From: Elusimicrobiota bacterium
GTDB lineage: Bacteria > Elusimicrobiota > Elusimicrobia > UBA1565 > UBA9628
Length of the DNA: 64,000 bases
Assembly: GCA_027452025.1 (NCBI GenBank)
Contig: DAIDHI010000022.1
Span: 1 to 64,000 of the forward strand
Reading direction: 5' to 3'
The first letter of the stretch is position 1, and each line of letters opens with the position of its first letter. The translations under genes were made by a program, and so were the position numbers. The notes below the pieces were generated by a model. It was not told the DNA's origin, did not search any database, and worked only from the letters and a program-made list of their open reading frames with translations. Positions 13,573-24,590 of the stretch are shown here, one piece after another.

Positions 13573-14543
13573 CGCGGTTTTTGCAGGCGTACCTGACCGC
13601 CTACGTCTATTGGCTGCTCATCTCCCTCGGCTGCCTGGGCATCGCGATGATGCGCACCCTCACAGGCGGGCGCTGGGGCAAGGCCATCGCGCCCGCGCTG
13701 GCGGCCGGCATCAGGACCCTGCCCGCGATGGCGCTGCTCTTTTTGCCCATCGCCGTCGGCCTGGGCCGGATATTCCCCTGGGCGCCGGCCGAGCACCGCT
13801 GGTTCTACCTCAACGTCCCCTTCTTCCTCGGCCGCGCGGCGCTTTATTTCATCGTGTGGCTGTGGCTGGCCTGGAAGGCCCTGCCCGCGGCGGGCGACGA
13901 CCCCGCGGGCCCCGGCGGCTTCGGACTGGTGCTCTGGTCCTTCGCCGTGACCTTCGCCTCCGTGGACTGGATGCTGTCGACCGATCCGCAGGCGCATTCG
14001 ACGATCTTCGGGCTCATCGTCATCGCCGGGGCCGGGCTGTCGGCCTACGCCGCCTGCACCCTGACGATCTGCTGGCCGCTGCGCGAGCGCGAGCTGACGG
14101 GACCGGAGCGGGACGTCCTCAACGACCTCGGCAATCTCATGCTCGCCTTCCTGATGCTGTGGGCCTACACGGAGTTCTCCCAGTGGCTCATCATCTGGTC
14201 GGGCGACCTGCCCAACGAGATCTCATGGTATCTGGCGCGCGCCAGGCGCGGCTGGGAGATCCCGGGCTACTTCGTCATCGCCTTCGGCTTCTTCGCTCCG
14301 TTCTTCGCGCTGCTCTTTCGAGACGTCAAGCGGCGCGCCGCCGCGCTCGCGACCCTCGCCGCCTGCGTGCTGGCCGTGCGCTGGCTGGACCTCTACTGGA
14401 CGATCATGCCCTCGTTCTTTCCCCAGGCGCCGAGCCCGGACTGGCGGGATCTCCTCGCGTTCGTCTCGGTGGGAGCCGTTTGGAGCGCGAGCTACCTGCG
14501 CGCGGCCGGGCCCGCGATCCGATCCCGGGAGAAAACATCGTGA
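13569..14543 (+). CDS. actF: Alternative complex III membrane subunit ActF
   Basis: Polytopic, SVDWMLSTDPQAHSTIFGL, SQWLIIWSGDLPNEISWYL. Confidence 0.85.
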   Translation: MTRFLQAYLTAYVYWLLISLGCLGIAMMRTLTGGRWGKAIAPALAAGIRTLPAMALLFLPIAVGLGRIFPWAPAEHRWFYLNVPFFLGRAALYFIVWLWLAWKALPAAGDDPAGPGGFGLVLWSFAVTFASVDWMLSTDPQAHSTIFGLIVIAGAGLSAYAACTLTICWPLRERELTGPERDVLNDLGNLMLAFLMLWAYTEFSQWLIIWSGDLPNEISWYLARARRGWEIPGYFVIAFGFFAPFFALLFRDVKRRAAALATLAACVLAVRWLDLYWTIMPSFFPQAPSPDWRDLLAFVSVGAVWSASYLRAAGPAIRSREKTS

Positions 14544-14908
14544 AGATCGAGCCTCATGAGGCGCGGGACGTCACGTTCGGGCAATACGCCGTCATCGCGG
14601 CGGCGCTCGTCGCGTGCGTGATCGCGGCTTTCATCGTCAGCTACGGGCTTGAGCGCGCCCTTCTTCAAGGCTTCGCCCGGGCCGACGCAGGGCGGGCGCT
14701 CGTCCCGGCGGTCCTGCCGCCCGAGCCGAGACTCGAGCCGGACAACTCGGGGGAACTGGCCAGCCTGCGCGCCCACGAGGACGACTTGCTGTCCCGCTAC
14801 CGCTGGGTCGACCGCCGGCGAGGGCTGGCCAGGATCCCCCTCTCGCGGGCCATCGACCTGGCGCTGGCCAGGGGCTTTGCGACCAAGCCTTTGGGGAGGC
14901 GGCCATGA
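14540..14908 (+). CDS. Small membrane-anchored protein of the ACIII/oxidase operon
   Basis: GTG at 14540 overlapping the actF stop; 122 aa, one TM (VKIEPHEARDVTFGQYAVIAAALVACVIAAFIVSYGLERALLQGF), ATGA junction with the SCO gene. Confidence 0.65.
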   Translation: MKIEPHEARDVTFGQYAVIAAALVACVIAAFIVSYGLERALLQGFARADAGRALVPAVLPPEPRLEPDNSGELASLRAHEDDLLSRYRWVDRRRGLARIPLSRAIDLALARGFATKPLGRRP

Positions 14909-15705
14909 GGCGGGCGAGCGTCGCTCTAGCCGCCGTCCTGCTGGGCCCCGTCTCCGCCGCCGGCTCGCCGACCGGCCGCCTATCTCCCGCCCAGCTCATC
15001 AAGCGCATCGGGTTCGCTCAGCGTCCCGGCGCCCGGCTGCCGCTCGACGTCCCCTTCACCGCCTCGGACGGGAGAACGGTCACGCTGCGGGGCCTGCTGG
15101 CGGGCAAGCCCGCCATATTGGCGCCCGTTTACTACGAGTGCCCCATGCTCTGCACCCTGACGCTCAACGGCCTCGTGCGCTGCCTGCGCGTGCTGTCCCT
15201 GCTGCCCGGCCGCGACTTCCAAGTGATCGCCTTCAGCATCAACCCGCTCGAGACCCCGGGGCTGGCGCGGGCCAAGAAGGAGACCTACCTCGCCATCTAT
15301 CGCAGGCCGGGGACGGAAGGCGGCTGGCATTTCCTGGTCGGCCGCCAAGCCTCCATCGACGCGCTCGCGGGGGCGGCCGGCTTCAAGTACGTCTATGACC
15401 CGGCCTCCAAGCAGTATGCCCACGCCCCCGGCCTCATCTTCGTGACCCCGGCCGGCGTCGTCTCCCGCTACATGCCCGGAGTCGAGTTCGACCCGGAAGC
15501 GGTCCGGCTCTCGATCATCGACGCCTCGGCCGGGCGTCTCGGGACGATCGTCGACAAGGCCTTCCTGCTGTGCTACTGCTACGATCCGGCTACGGGGCGC
15601 TACAACTTCGTGATCATGCGGGCCCTGCGGATTCTCGGGATCCTGACGATCGCGGGCCTGGCGGGCGGCGTCGCCTGGCTGCTGCGCGGGGAAAGGGCGG
15701 CCTAG
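14905..15705 (+). CDS. SCO1/SenC-family copper chaperone-like protein
   Basis: YYECPMLCTLTLNGLVRCL CxxxC motif, signal peptide and C-terminal TM, between act and cox genes. Confidence 0.85.
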   Translation: MRRASVALAAVLLGPVSAAGSPTGRLSPAQLIKRIGFAQRPGARLPLDVPFTASDGRTVTLRGLLAGKPAILAPVYYECPMLCTLTLNGLVRCLRVLSLLPGRDFQVIAFSINPLETPGLARAKKETYLAIYRRPGTEGGWHFLVGRQASIDALAGAAGFKYVYDPASKQYAHAPGLIFVTPAGVVSRYMPGVEFDPEAVRLSIIDASAGRLGTIVDKAFLLCYCYDPATGRYNFVIMRALRILGILTIAGLAGGVAWLLRGERAA

Positions 15706-15706
15706 C

Positions 15707-16647
15707 ATGCGCTTCGTCCCGCCGCTGGCCTCCGTCATCGGCAGCCAGGTCGATGGCCTGTTCTGGTTTCTCTGCGGGCTGTCGGCCTTCTTCGCGGCGC
15801 TCATCGCGGGAACGATCCTCTTCTTTTGCATCCGATACCGGGAGGGCGCCGACGCGGACCGCAGCCATCCGCCTCCGAGAAACCTTCCGCTCGAGCTGAC
15901 GTGGATCGCGATCCCTTTCGCCATCATGCTCGGGGTCTATTGGCGCGGAGCCCAGCTGTTTTTGCGCGAGCGCAAGCCCCCGCCCGACGCCCAGCAGGTC
16001 CTCGTCGTCGCCAAGCAGTGGATGTGGAAGACGCAGCAGTCCAACGGGCGCGCCGAGATCAACGAGCTCCACGTCCCCCTCGGGCGCCCGACCAAGCTCC
16101 TGATGACGTCGCAAGACGTGATCCACAGCTTCTTCGTCCCGGCCTTCCGGCTCAAGCAGGACGTCCTGCCGGACCGCTACACCACCCTTTGGTTTACGCC
16201 GACTCGGGTCGGAGAGTTCCGCTTTTTCTGCTCCCAGTACTGCGGCATGGGCCACGCCTCCATGATCGGCCGCGTCGTCGTCATGCGCCCGAAGGACTTC
16301 GAAAAATGGCTCGCCAGCGGCCGCACCCCGGGCGCGCCCCAAGAGCAGGATCCCGGCCGCATCCTCTTTCGCCGCAAAGGCTGCGTCGCTTGCCACCGCA
16401 AGGTGGACGGCCAGGGGCCGCCCCTGGAGGGGATCTTCGGCAAGACCGTGCTCCTGTCCGACGGCCGCACGATCGTGGCCGACGAAGATTACCTCCTGGA
16501 GTCCATCCTCTATCCCGCCGCCAAGATCGTCGCCGGCTATCCCAACATCATGCCCAGCTACAAGGGGCAGCTGACTCCGGAGGAAGAGTCCCAGCTGGTC
16601 TCCTACCTGGAACGCTACGGCACCGGAAGGCAAAAGGAGCCCCGGCC

Positions 16648-16651
<4 letters not shown>
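15707..16651 (+). CDS. coxB: Cytochrome c oxidase subunit II with C-terminal cytochrome c domain (caa3-type)
   Basis: CuA motif [12 protein letters not shown] and heme motif [15 protein letters not shown]. Confidence 0.9.
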
Positions 16652-18238
<1,587 letters not shown>

Positions 18239-18246
<8 letters not shown>

Positions 18247-18898
18247 ATCGACCCGCGCGTTCGCCGAGCAGTTCGACGATCCGCTCCAGCAGAAAGAGGC
18301 GGCCCAAGCCGGCATGTGGGTATTCCTGGTCACGGAGGTCCTCTTCTTCGGCGCGCTCCTGACCGCTTACACGGTCTACAGGCATCTCTACCCCGCGGCC
18401 TTTCGCGAGGCGTCTCGCCGCACCGACCTCGCCCTCGGATCGATCAATACCGCCGTCTTGCTGACGAGCAGCTTCACGATGGCGCTGTGCGTGCACGCGG
18501 CCAAGACCGGTCGACGCGCCGCCCTGGTCGCGCTGCTGGCCCTCACCATGGCCCTCGGAGCGGGCTTTTTGGCGATCAAGGGCGTCGAATGGGCCCGCGA
18601 GATCCACGAGCATCTCCTGCCCGGCCCGAGCTTCGAGTTCCCCAGCGCCTATCCCGGAGAGGCGGGCCGCCAGGCGCAGCTCTTCTTCGTGCTCTATTTC
18701 GTGATGACGGGCGTGCACGCCCTTCACCTCGTCATCGGCATCGTCCTGTTGGGGGTCTTGGCGTTTTTCGCGGCCCTCGGCCGCTACCGGAGCGATTACT
18801 ACACTCCGGTTGAGGTCGCCGGGCTCTATTGGCACTTCGTCGACATCGTGTGGATTTTCCTCTATCCGCTGCTCTACCTGGTGGGAGGCCCGAGATGA
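18239..18898 (+). CDS. coxC: Cytochrome c oxidase subunit III
   Basis: [22 protein letters not shown]; start taken at ATG 18239. Confidence 0.92.
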
Positions 18899-19179
18899 CG
18901 AGCGGACCCAGACTGTACGCCATGGTCTATGCCGCGCTGCTCTTCCTCCTCGGCGCGACCTTCGTCATCGCCCGCGTCGACCTCGGCGCCTTCAACACCG
19001 TGGCGGCGCTGGCGATCGCCTGGCTGAAGATGGGCCTGGTCGTGGCCTACTTCATGCACCTGCGCGACGCCGACCGTCTCGACGCCATGCTCTTCGCCAG
19101 CGGCTTCGTGATGCTTCTCTTCGTGCTGCTCGCGCTGACGCTGGGCGATTACTTCGGCCGCGTGTGGCTGGCGGGCTGA
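18895..19179 (+). CDS. Cytochrome c oxidase subunit IV-like small membrane protein
   Basis: 94 aa, FNTVAALAIAWLKMGLVVAYFMHLR; ATGA overlap with coxC. Confidence 0.8.
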   Translation: MTSGPRLYAMVYAALLFLLGATFVIARVDLGAFNTVAALAIAWLKMGLVVAYFMHLRDADRLDAMLFASGFVMLLFVLLALTLGDYFGRVWLAG

Positions 19180-19193
19180 CGAAGACACGGCCG

Positions 19194-19236
19194 TTACACG
19201 GCCACTATGGGCGGGGCCCGCGCGGCCCGATAGAAT
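19194..19236 (+). promoter_or_regulatory. Putative promoter with upstream box TTACACGGCCACTATGGGC and -10 TAGAAT
   Basis: Box 19194-19212, 18 nt, TAGAAT 19231-19236; 17/19 identity and same spacing as the box at 7478. Confidence 0.5.
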
Positions 19237-19268
19237 CCCCCCGTCGGGTGCGCACCTCGGGAGGGCTC

Positions 19269-21020
19269 ATGCCTACGGCTTCGGACGTGCTCGTCGACTC
19301 GCTTTGCGATTGGGGCGTGGACGTGGTCTTCGGGATCCCCGGAGACGGCATCAACGGCGTCATCGAGGCCCTGCGCAAGCGCCGGGACCAGATCCGCTTC
19401 GTCCAAGTCCGTCACGAGGAGGCGGCCGCCTTCATGGCCTGCGGCTACGCCAAGTTCAGCGGAAGGCTCGGCGTCTGCGTGGCGACCTCGGGCCCCGGCG
19501 GGATACATCTCCTCAACGGCCTCTACGACGCCAAGCTCGACGGCCAACCCGTCCTCGCCATCACCGGCATGCAGTTCTCCGATCTCATCGGCACCCATAC
19601 CCAGCAGGACGTCGAGCTCGACAAGCTCTACATGGACGTGGCCGTCTACAGCCAGCGAGTCATGAATCCCAACCACGTCGAGAACGTGGTCGACCTCGCC
19701 TGCCGCACGGCGCTGGCCCGCCGCGGCGTGGCCCACGTCACGATCCCGATCGACGTCCAGGAGCAGCCTTACGAAAAGGGCGAGCACTCCAAGCGCAACG
19801 TCCCCGGCCACAGCTCGGAATCGTTTGCTCATCCCATCCGCCGTCCCGATCCGCGCGACATGAGGAAGGCCGCCGAGATCCTGAATTCCGGCAAGCGCAT
19901 CGCCATCCTCGCCGGGCAGGGCGCCCTCGGCGCCGCCGACGAGCTCGAGCAGGCCGCGGAGATCCTGGGCGCGCCCGTCATCAAGGCGCTGCTCGGCAAG
20001 GGCGTGCTGCCCGATGACAGCCCCTATACGACCGGCGGCATCGGGCTGCTCGGCACGACCCCCTCCCAGGACGCCATCGAGAAGTGCGACACGCTCTTCA
20101 TCGTGGGCTCCTCCTTCCCTTATATCGAGTACATGCCCAAGCCCGGGCAGGCGCAGTGCGTGCAGATCGACGTCGACGCCGCGCGCATCGGGCTGCGCTG
20201 CCCCGTCGAAGGGCCGCTCGTCGGCGACGCCAAGACGACGCTCCAGGCCATGATTCCGATGCTCAAGCGCAACAGCCACCGCGCGTTCCTCGAGCAGGCG
20301 CAAAAGGCGATGAAGGCCTGGTGGAGCCTGGAAGAGGAGCGCGCGACCCGGCGCGACCATCCCATGAAGCCGCAGGTCGTGGCCTGGGAGCTCGGCAAAC
20401 GGCTCAAGGGCGACGCCATCGTCGCCTGCGACTCGGGCACGAGCGCGACCTGGTGGGCGCGCGAGATCAAGGTCCGGCGCGGCCAGAAATTCTCGATCTC
20501 GGGCACGCTGGCGACCATGGCCTGCGGGCTGCCCTACGCCGTCGGCGCCCAGATCGCCTTCCCCGACCGGCAGGTGATCGCCTTCGTGGGCGACGGGGCG
20601 CTGTCGATGCTGATGGCCGAGATGGCCACCTGCGCCAAGTACCAGCTCCCGGTCAAGATCGTCGTCGTCAAGAACGACACTCTCGGCCAGATCAAATGGG
20701 AGCAGATGGTTTTCATGGGCAACCCGGAGTACGCCTGCGAGCTGCAGCCCATCGACTTCGTCATGGCCGCGCAAGCCTGCGGCATCAAGGGCTATCGCGT
20801 CGAACGCGCCGTGGAATGCGGCAACGTGCTCGATGAGGCGCTGGCCGAGCCGGGCCCGGTCCTCATCGAGGCCGTCGTCGACCCTCTGGAGCCGCCGATG
20901 CCTCCCAAAGTCAAGCTCGAGCAGGCCAGGCGCCTGGCGCAGGCTCTTGCGCGCGGCGAGCCCAACCGGGAGAAGATAGCGCTGACCATCCTCTCGGACA
21001 AGGTGCGGGAGCTCATCTGA
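19269..21020 (+). CDS. Thiamine-pyrophosphate-requiring enzyme (pyruvate oxidase/acetolactate synthase-like)
   Basis: VVFGIPGDGINGVIEALRK, QVRHEEAAAFMACGYAKF, C-terminal TPP motif GDGALSMLMAEMATCAKYQLPVKIVVVKN. Confidence 0.85.
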   Translation: MPTASDVLVDSLCDWGVDVVFGIPGDGINGVIEALRKRRDQIRFVQVRHEEAAAFMACGYAKFSGRLGVCVATSGPGGIHLLNGLYDAKLDGQPVLAITGMQFSDLIGTHTQQDVELDKLYMDVAVYSQRVMNPNHVENVVDLACRTALARRGVAHVTIPIDVQEQPYEKGEHSKRNVPGHSSESFAHPIRRPDPRDMRKAAEILNSGKRIAILAGQGALGAADELEQAAEILGAPVIKALLGKGVLPDDSPYTTGGIGLLGTTPSQDAIEKCDTLFIVGSSFPYIEYMPKPGQAQCVQIDVDAARIGLRCPVEGPLVGDAKTTLQAMIPMLKRNSHRAFLEQAQKAMKAWWSLEEERATRRDHPMKPQVVAWELGKRLKGDAIVACDSGTSATWWAREIKVRRGQKFSISGTLATMACGLPYAVGAQIAFPDRQVIAFVGDGALSMLMAEMATCAKYQLPVKIVVVKNDTLGQIKWEQMVFMGNPEYACELQPIDFVMAAQACGIKGYRVERAVECGNVLDEALAEPGPVLIEAVVDPLEPPMPPKVKLEQARRLAQALARGEPNREKIALTILSDKVRELI

Positions 21021-22144
21021 TGCCCGTCGCCCTCTACGAGCGCGCCGCCGCGCCGCCGGCGCCCATCGACGGCCTGGAGGCCTCGGCCTACGCCATCCCC
21101 ACCGAGTATCCGGAAAGCGACGGCACCTATTCCTGGGACAGCGTCACCCTCGTCGTCGCCGAGGTCTCGGCCGGCGGCCGCCGCGGGCTCGGCTACACCT
21201 ACGCCGAGCCGTCCTTGGCCGCCTTCATCGCGGCCAAGCTCGGGCCCGTCGTGCGCGGGCGCGACGTCATGGACGTCCCGGCGCTCTGGCGCGACCTGCA
21301 CGTCGCCTTGCGCAACCTCGGCCGGCCCGGGCTGTGCTCGATGGCGATCTCCGCCGTCGACGTCGCGCTCTGGGACCTCAAGGCGCAGCTGTTGGGAGTC
21401 TCCCTGGCCAAGCTCCTGGGCCTGGCGCGCCCGCGCGTCGCCGCCTACGGTAGCGGAGGATTTACGTCCTATCCGATGGAGAAGCTCAAGGAGCAGCTGG
21501 CCGGCTGGGCGTCGGAGGGCTTCTCGCGCGTGAAAATGAAGGTCGGCCGCCACCCCGAGCAGGATCAGGCCCGCGTCGAGGCCGCCCGCGACGCGCTCGG
21601 CGCCGACGTCGAGCTTTTCGTCGACGCCAACGGGGCCTACAGCCGCAAGCAGGCGCTCCAACAGGCCGCCGCCTTCGCCCGCCTGGGAGTGCGCTGGCTC
21701 GAAGAGCCCGTATCCTCGGACGACCTGGAGGGCTTGCGCCTTCTGCGCGACCGCGCGCCCGCCGGAATGGAGATCTCCGCCGGCGAGTACGGCTGGGACG
21801 CCTTCTATTTCCGCCGCATGCTGGAAGCCGGCGCCGTCGACGTCCTTCAAGCCGACGCCACGCGCTGCGGCGGCGCGACCGGCCTGCTTCACGCGGCCGC
21901 GCTGTGCGAGGCTTTCGCCATCCCGCTGTCGACCCATGCGGCCCCGGCCCTGCACGTGCCGCTGGCTTGCGCCCTGCCGGCGCTGCGCCACCTGGAATAC
22001 TTTCACGACCACGTGCGCGTCGAGCGCATGCTCTTCGACGGCGTGCCGCAGCCGCGCCACGGCTCCCTGGCTCCCGATCTGTCGCGCGCCGGGCTGGGCT
22101 TGGTCTTCAAGCGCGCGGACGCGGAACGCCTCCGCGCCCGCTAG
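21020..22144 (+). CDS. Mandelate racemase/enolase superfamily protein
   Basis: RVKMKVGR, VDANGAYSRKQA, WLEEPVSSDD, ISAGEYGWD, STHAAPALH motifs; TGATG junction with the TPP gene. Confidence 0.85.
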   Translation: MPVALYERAAAPPAPIDGLEASAYAIPTEYPESDGTYSWDSVTLVVAEVSAGGRRGLGYTYAEPSLAAFIAAKLGPVVRGRDVMDVPALWRDLHVALRNLGRPGLCSMAISAVDVALWDLKAQLLGVSLAKLLGLARPRVAAYGSGGFTSYPMEKLKEQLAGWASEGFSRVKMKVGRHPEQDQARVEAARDALGADVELFVDANGAYSRKQALQQAAAFARLGVRWLEEPVSSDDLEGLRLLRDRAPAGMEISAGEYGWDAFYFRRMLEAGAVDVLQADATRCGGATGLLHAAALCEAFAIPLSTHAAPALHVPLACALPALRHLEYFHDHVRVERMLFDGVPQPRHGSLAPDLSRAGLGLVFKRADAERLRAR

Positions 22145-22258
22145 CTCCCTCTTCGAGGACGCCCGCGGCCTGGAGGAGGAGCGTCGCCGACGGCTTCTCC
22201 TGCCGGGAGCATATCCGCCAGGGGACGGGCCGCGGGGCCTCCATCCGGAAATAAAACA

Positions 22259-22330
22259 AGCCGGGAATGGGATTCGAACCCACAACCTATCGCTTACGAA
22301 GCGATTGCTCTACCGTTGAGCTATCCCGGC
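22259..22330 (-). tRNA. tRNA-Thr (anticodon CGT)
   Basis: Minus-strand cloverleaf: acceptor GCCGGGA/TCCCGGC, anticodon stem ATCGC-TTCGTAA-GCGAT, T arm GTGGGTTCGAATCCCAT; 3' CCA not encoded. Confidence 0.93.
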
Positions 22331-22455
22331 GCGGAGAAGATTCTACACCATTTCGAGGCGCGATTTCCTCCGCGCTCACCCCCTCGTCCGTCGTCTCATC
22401 GTCGCAAGAGCGTCGCGCCCGGGTTCGTATCATTCCAGTAGTAGGAGGTGCGAAT

Positions 22456-22971
22456 ATGGCAATAGAGACTGAGACGCGCCCCGCGGCCCGCATCGAGCCG
22501 GTCAAGGGGTTGAGACGCGCCGACTGGCGGGCGGCGCTGATGGCCGGCCTGGGGGCCGGCATCGCCGCGATGGGATTGGAGATCCTGCTGGAGTGGGCCT
22601 TCTTGGGTCAAAGCGGCTGGGCGCCGGTTCGCTGGATGGCGGGGCTGTCCTACGACCGGGGAGCCATGCCCGCGCAAGGGATCCTGCCCACGATCGTCGC
22701 GGCGGCGGTCATCTACAGCGGCTGCCTCTGCGTGGAGTACGCCGCGCTGCTGGCGGATTTCATCCATCCCCTGCGCAGCCGCGCTCTGGCCGTCGGCATC
22801 GGCGTCCTCTTCGGCCTGGCGCTCTACGGCATCAACATCTACGGGCTGAGCTACACCTTCCCGTGGTTCGTCGCCGCGCGCAACTGGGCCACGCTGGTCG
22901 TGCACGCCTTCTTCGGAGGCCTGGCGGGCTATCTCTACGCGGCGCTGGCCTGGAAGACGGCATTGCGATAA
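22456..22971 (+). CDS. Hypothetical integral membrane protein
   Basis: ATG at 22456 after AGGAGGT; 171 aa with about four hydrophobic segments. Confidence 0.65.
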   Translation: MAIETETRPAARIEPVKGLRRADWRAALMAGLGAGIAAMGLEILLEWAFLGQSGWAPVRWMAGLSYDRGAMPAQGILPTIVAAAVIYSGCLCVEYAALLADFIHPLRSRALAVGIGVLFGLALYGINIYGLSYTFPWFVAARNWATLVVHAFFGGLAGYLYAALAWKTALR

Positions 22972-23038
22972 AGCGACGGGATTTCGAGTATAATATCCGG
23001 CGTATCCCGCCGACGATGACCCGTCTGCGAAGGAGCGC

Positions 23039-24583
23039 GTGTTAATGAGGAATCTCTTCGCCACCAAGCCCTTGGACATGCTCTTGGCCGAAGTCAAGGG
23101 CGAAAACCGTCTCAAGCGGGTCCTTGGCCCCCTTCAGCTGACCAGCATCGGCATCGGCGCGATCATCGGCACCGGCATCTTCGTCTTGACCGGCGTCGCC
23201 GCCCACGACAAGACCGGCCCGGCCCTGATGCTCTCCTTCGTCGTCGCCGGCATGGCCTGCGTCTTCGCCGCTCTCTGCTACGCCGAGTTCGCCTCGATGG
23301 TCCCCATCGCCGGCTCGGCCTACACCTACGCCTACGCCACTCTCGGCGAGCTGATGGCCTGGATCATCGGCTGGGACCTGATCCTCGAATACACCGTCTC
23401 GGCCGCCGCCGTGGCGCACGGCTGGTCCCACTACTTCCAGGACATGGTCGGCATCGTCGGCATCCACGTGCCTCGCCTGCTCTCCAACGCCCCCTTCGAC
23501 TTCAACCCGGCGCTGGGCAAGCTCGTGCTCACGGGCACGTGGTTCGACCTGCCCGCCGTCGTGGTCACGGCGATCATCACGACCATCCTCGTCGTCGGCA
23601 TCCAGGAAAGCGCGCGCTTCAACACGGCGATGGTGCTCATCAAGCTCGCCGTCGTCGCCCTGGTCATCGGCCTCGGCGTCTTCTACGTCAACCCGGCCAA
23701 CTGGCACCCCTTCGCCCCGTTCGGCTACACCGGCGTGAGCTTCTTTGGGAAGACGCTCTTCGGCCAGACCGGGCCGGGAGGCCAGCCGCTGGGCATGCTG
23801 GCCGGCTCGGCGATGATCTTCTTCGCCTACATCGGCTTCGACGCCGTCTCCACCAACGCCGAGGAGGCCAAGAACCCTCAGAAGGACGTGCCGACCGGCA
23901 TCATCGCCTCGCTGATCATCTGCACCATCCTCTACATCGCCGTCTCCGGCATCCTGACGGGCATGGTGCCCTACTACAAGCTCAACATCGACGCGCCGGT
24001 CTCCGACGCCTTCGGCCAGGTCGGCCTGGTCTGGGCCCAGGGCGTCATCTCGATCGGCGCCATGGCCGGCATCACCTCCGTCCTGCTGGTCATGCTGCTG
24101 TCCCAGCCGCGCATCTTCTTCGCGATGGCCCGCGACGGCCTCATGCCGGAGAAGTTCTTCGCCGCCGTCCACGAGCGCTTCCGCACCCCCTACAAGGCCA
24201 CGATCCTCACCGGCTTCGTCGTCGCCTGCATGTCGGCCCTGATCCCGCTGCGCATCCTCGCCGAGCTCGTCAACATCGGCACGCTGCTCGCCTTCGTCAT
24301 CGTCTGCTCCGCCGTCCTCGTCATGCGCAAGACCAACCCGAACGCCGAGCGCCCCTTCCGCTGCCCGTGGGTGCCTTTCACTCCCATCGCCGGCATCGCG
24401 ATCTGCCTGCTCCTCATGTTCTCGCTGCCCGCGGAGAACTGGTGGCGGCTCATCGGCTGGCTCGTCATCGGCTTCGCGATCTACTTCGGCTACGGCCGCC
24501 ACCACAGCGTGCTCGCCCGCCGGCGCCGCGCCCAGGCCGAGGGCCGCGACGGTGCCCTCGCCGCCGAGACGGTCACCCCCTAG
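23039..24583 (+). CDS. APC-family amino acid permease
   Basis: GIGAIIGTGIFVLTGVAA, PIAGSAYTYAYATLGELMAWIIGWDLILEY, 12-TM pattern. Confidence 0.9.
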   Translation: MLMRNLFATKPLDMLLAEVKGENRLKRVLGPLQLTSIGIGAIIGTGIFVLTGVAAHDKTGPALMLSFVVAGMACVFAALCYAEFASMVPIAGSAYTYAYATLGELMAWIIGWDLILEYTVSAAAVAHGWSHYFQDMVGIVGIHVPRLLSNAPFDFNPALGKLVLTGTWFDLPAVVVTAIITTILVVGIQESARFNTAMVLIKLAVVALVIGLGVFYVNPANWHPFAPFGYTGVSFFGKTLFGQTGPGGQPLGMLAGSAMIFFAYIGFDAVSTNAEEAKNPQKDVPTGIIASLIICTILYIAVSGILTGMVPYYKLNIDAPVSDAFGQVGLVWAQGVISIGAMAGITSVLLVMLLSQPRIFFAMARDGLMPEKFFAAVHERFRTPYKATILTGFVVACMSALIPLRILAELVNIGTLLAFVIVCSAVLVMRKTNPNAERPFRCPWVPFTPIAGIAICLLLMFSLPAENWWRLIGWLVIGFAIYFGYGRHHSVLARRRRAQAEGRDGALAAETVTP

Positions 24584-24590
24584 CGGCCTG

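Noticed and set aside
19269-22144. MenD/MenC menaquinone gene pair
   Set aside because: TPP protein has pyruvate-oxidase/acetolactate-synthase-type motifs (VVFGIPGDGINGV) rather than a MenD-like sequence; no other men genes nearby
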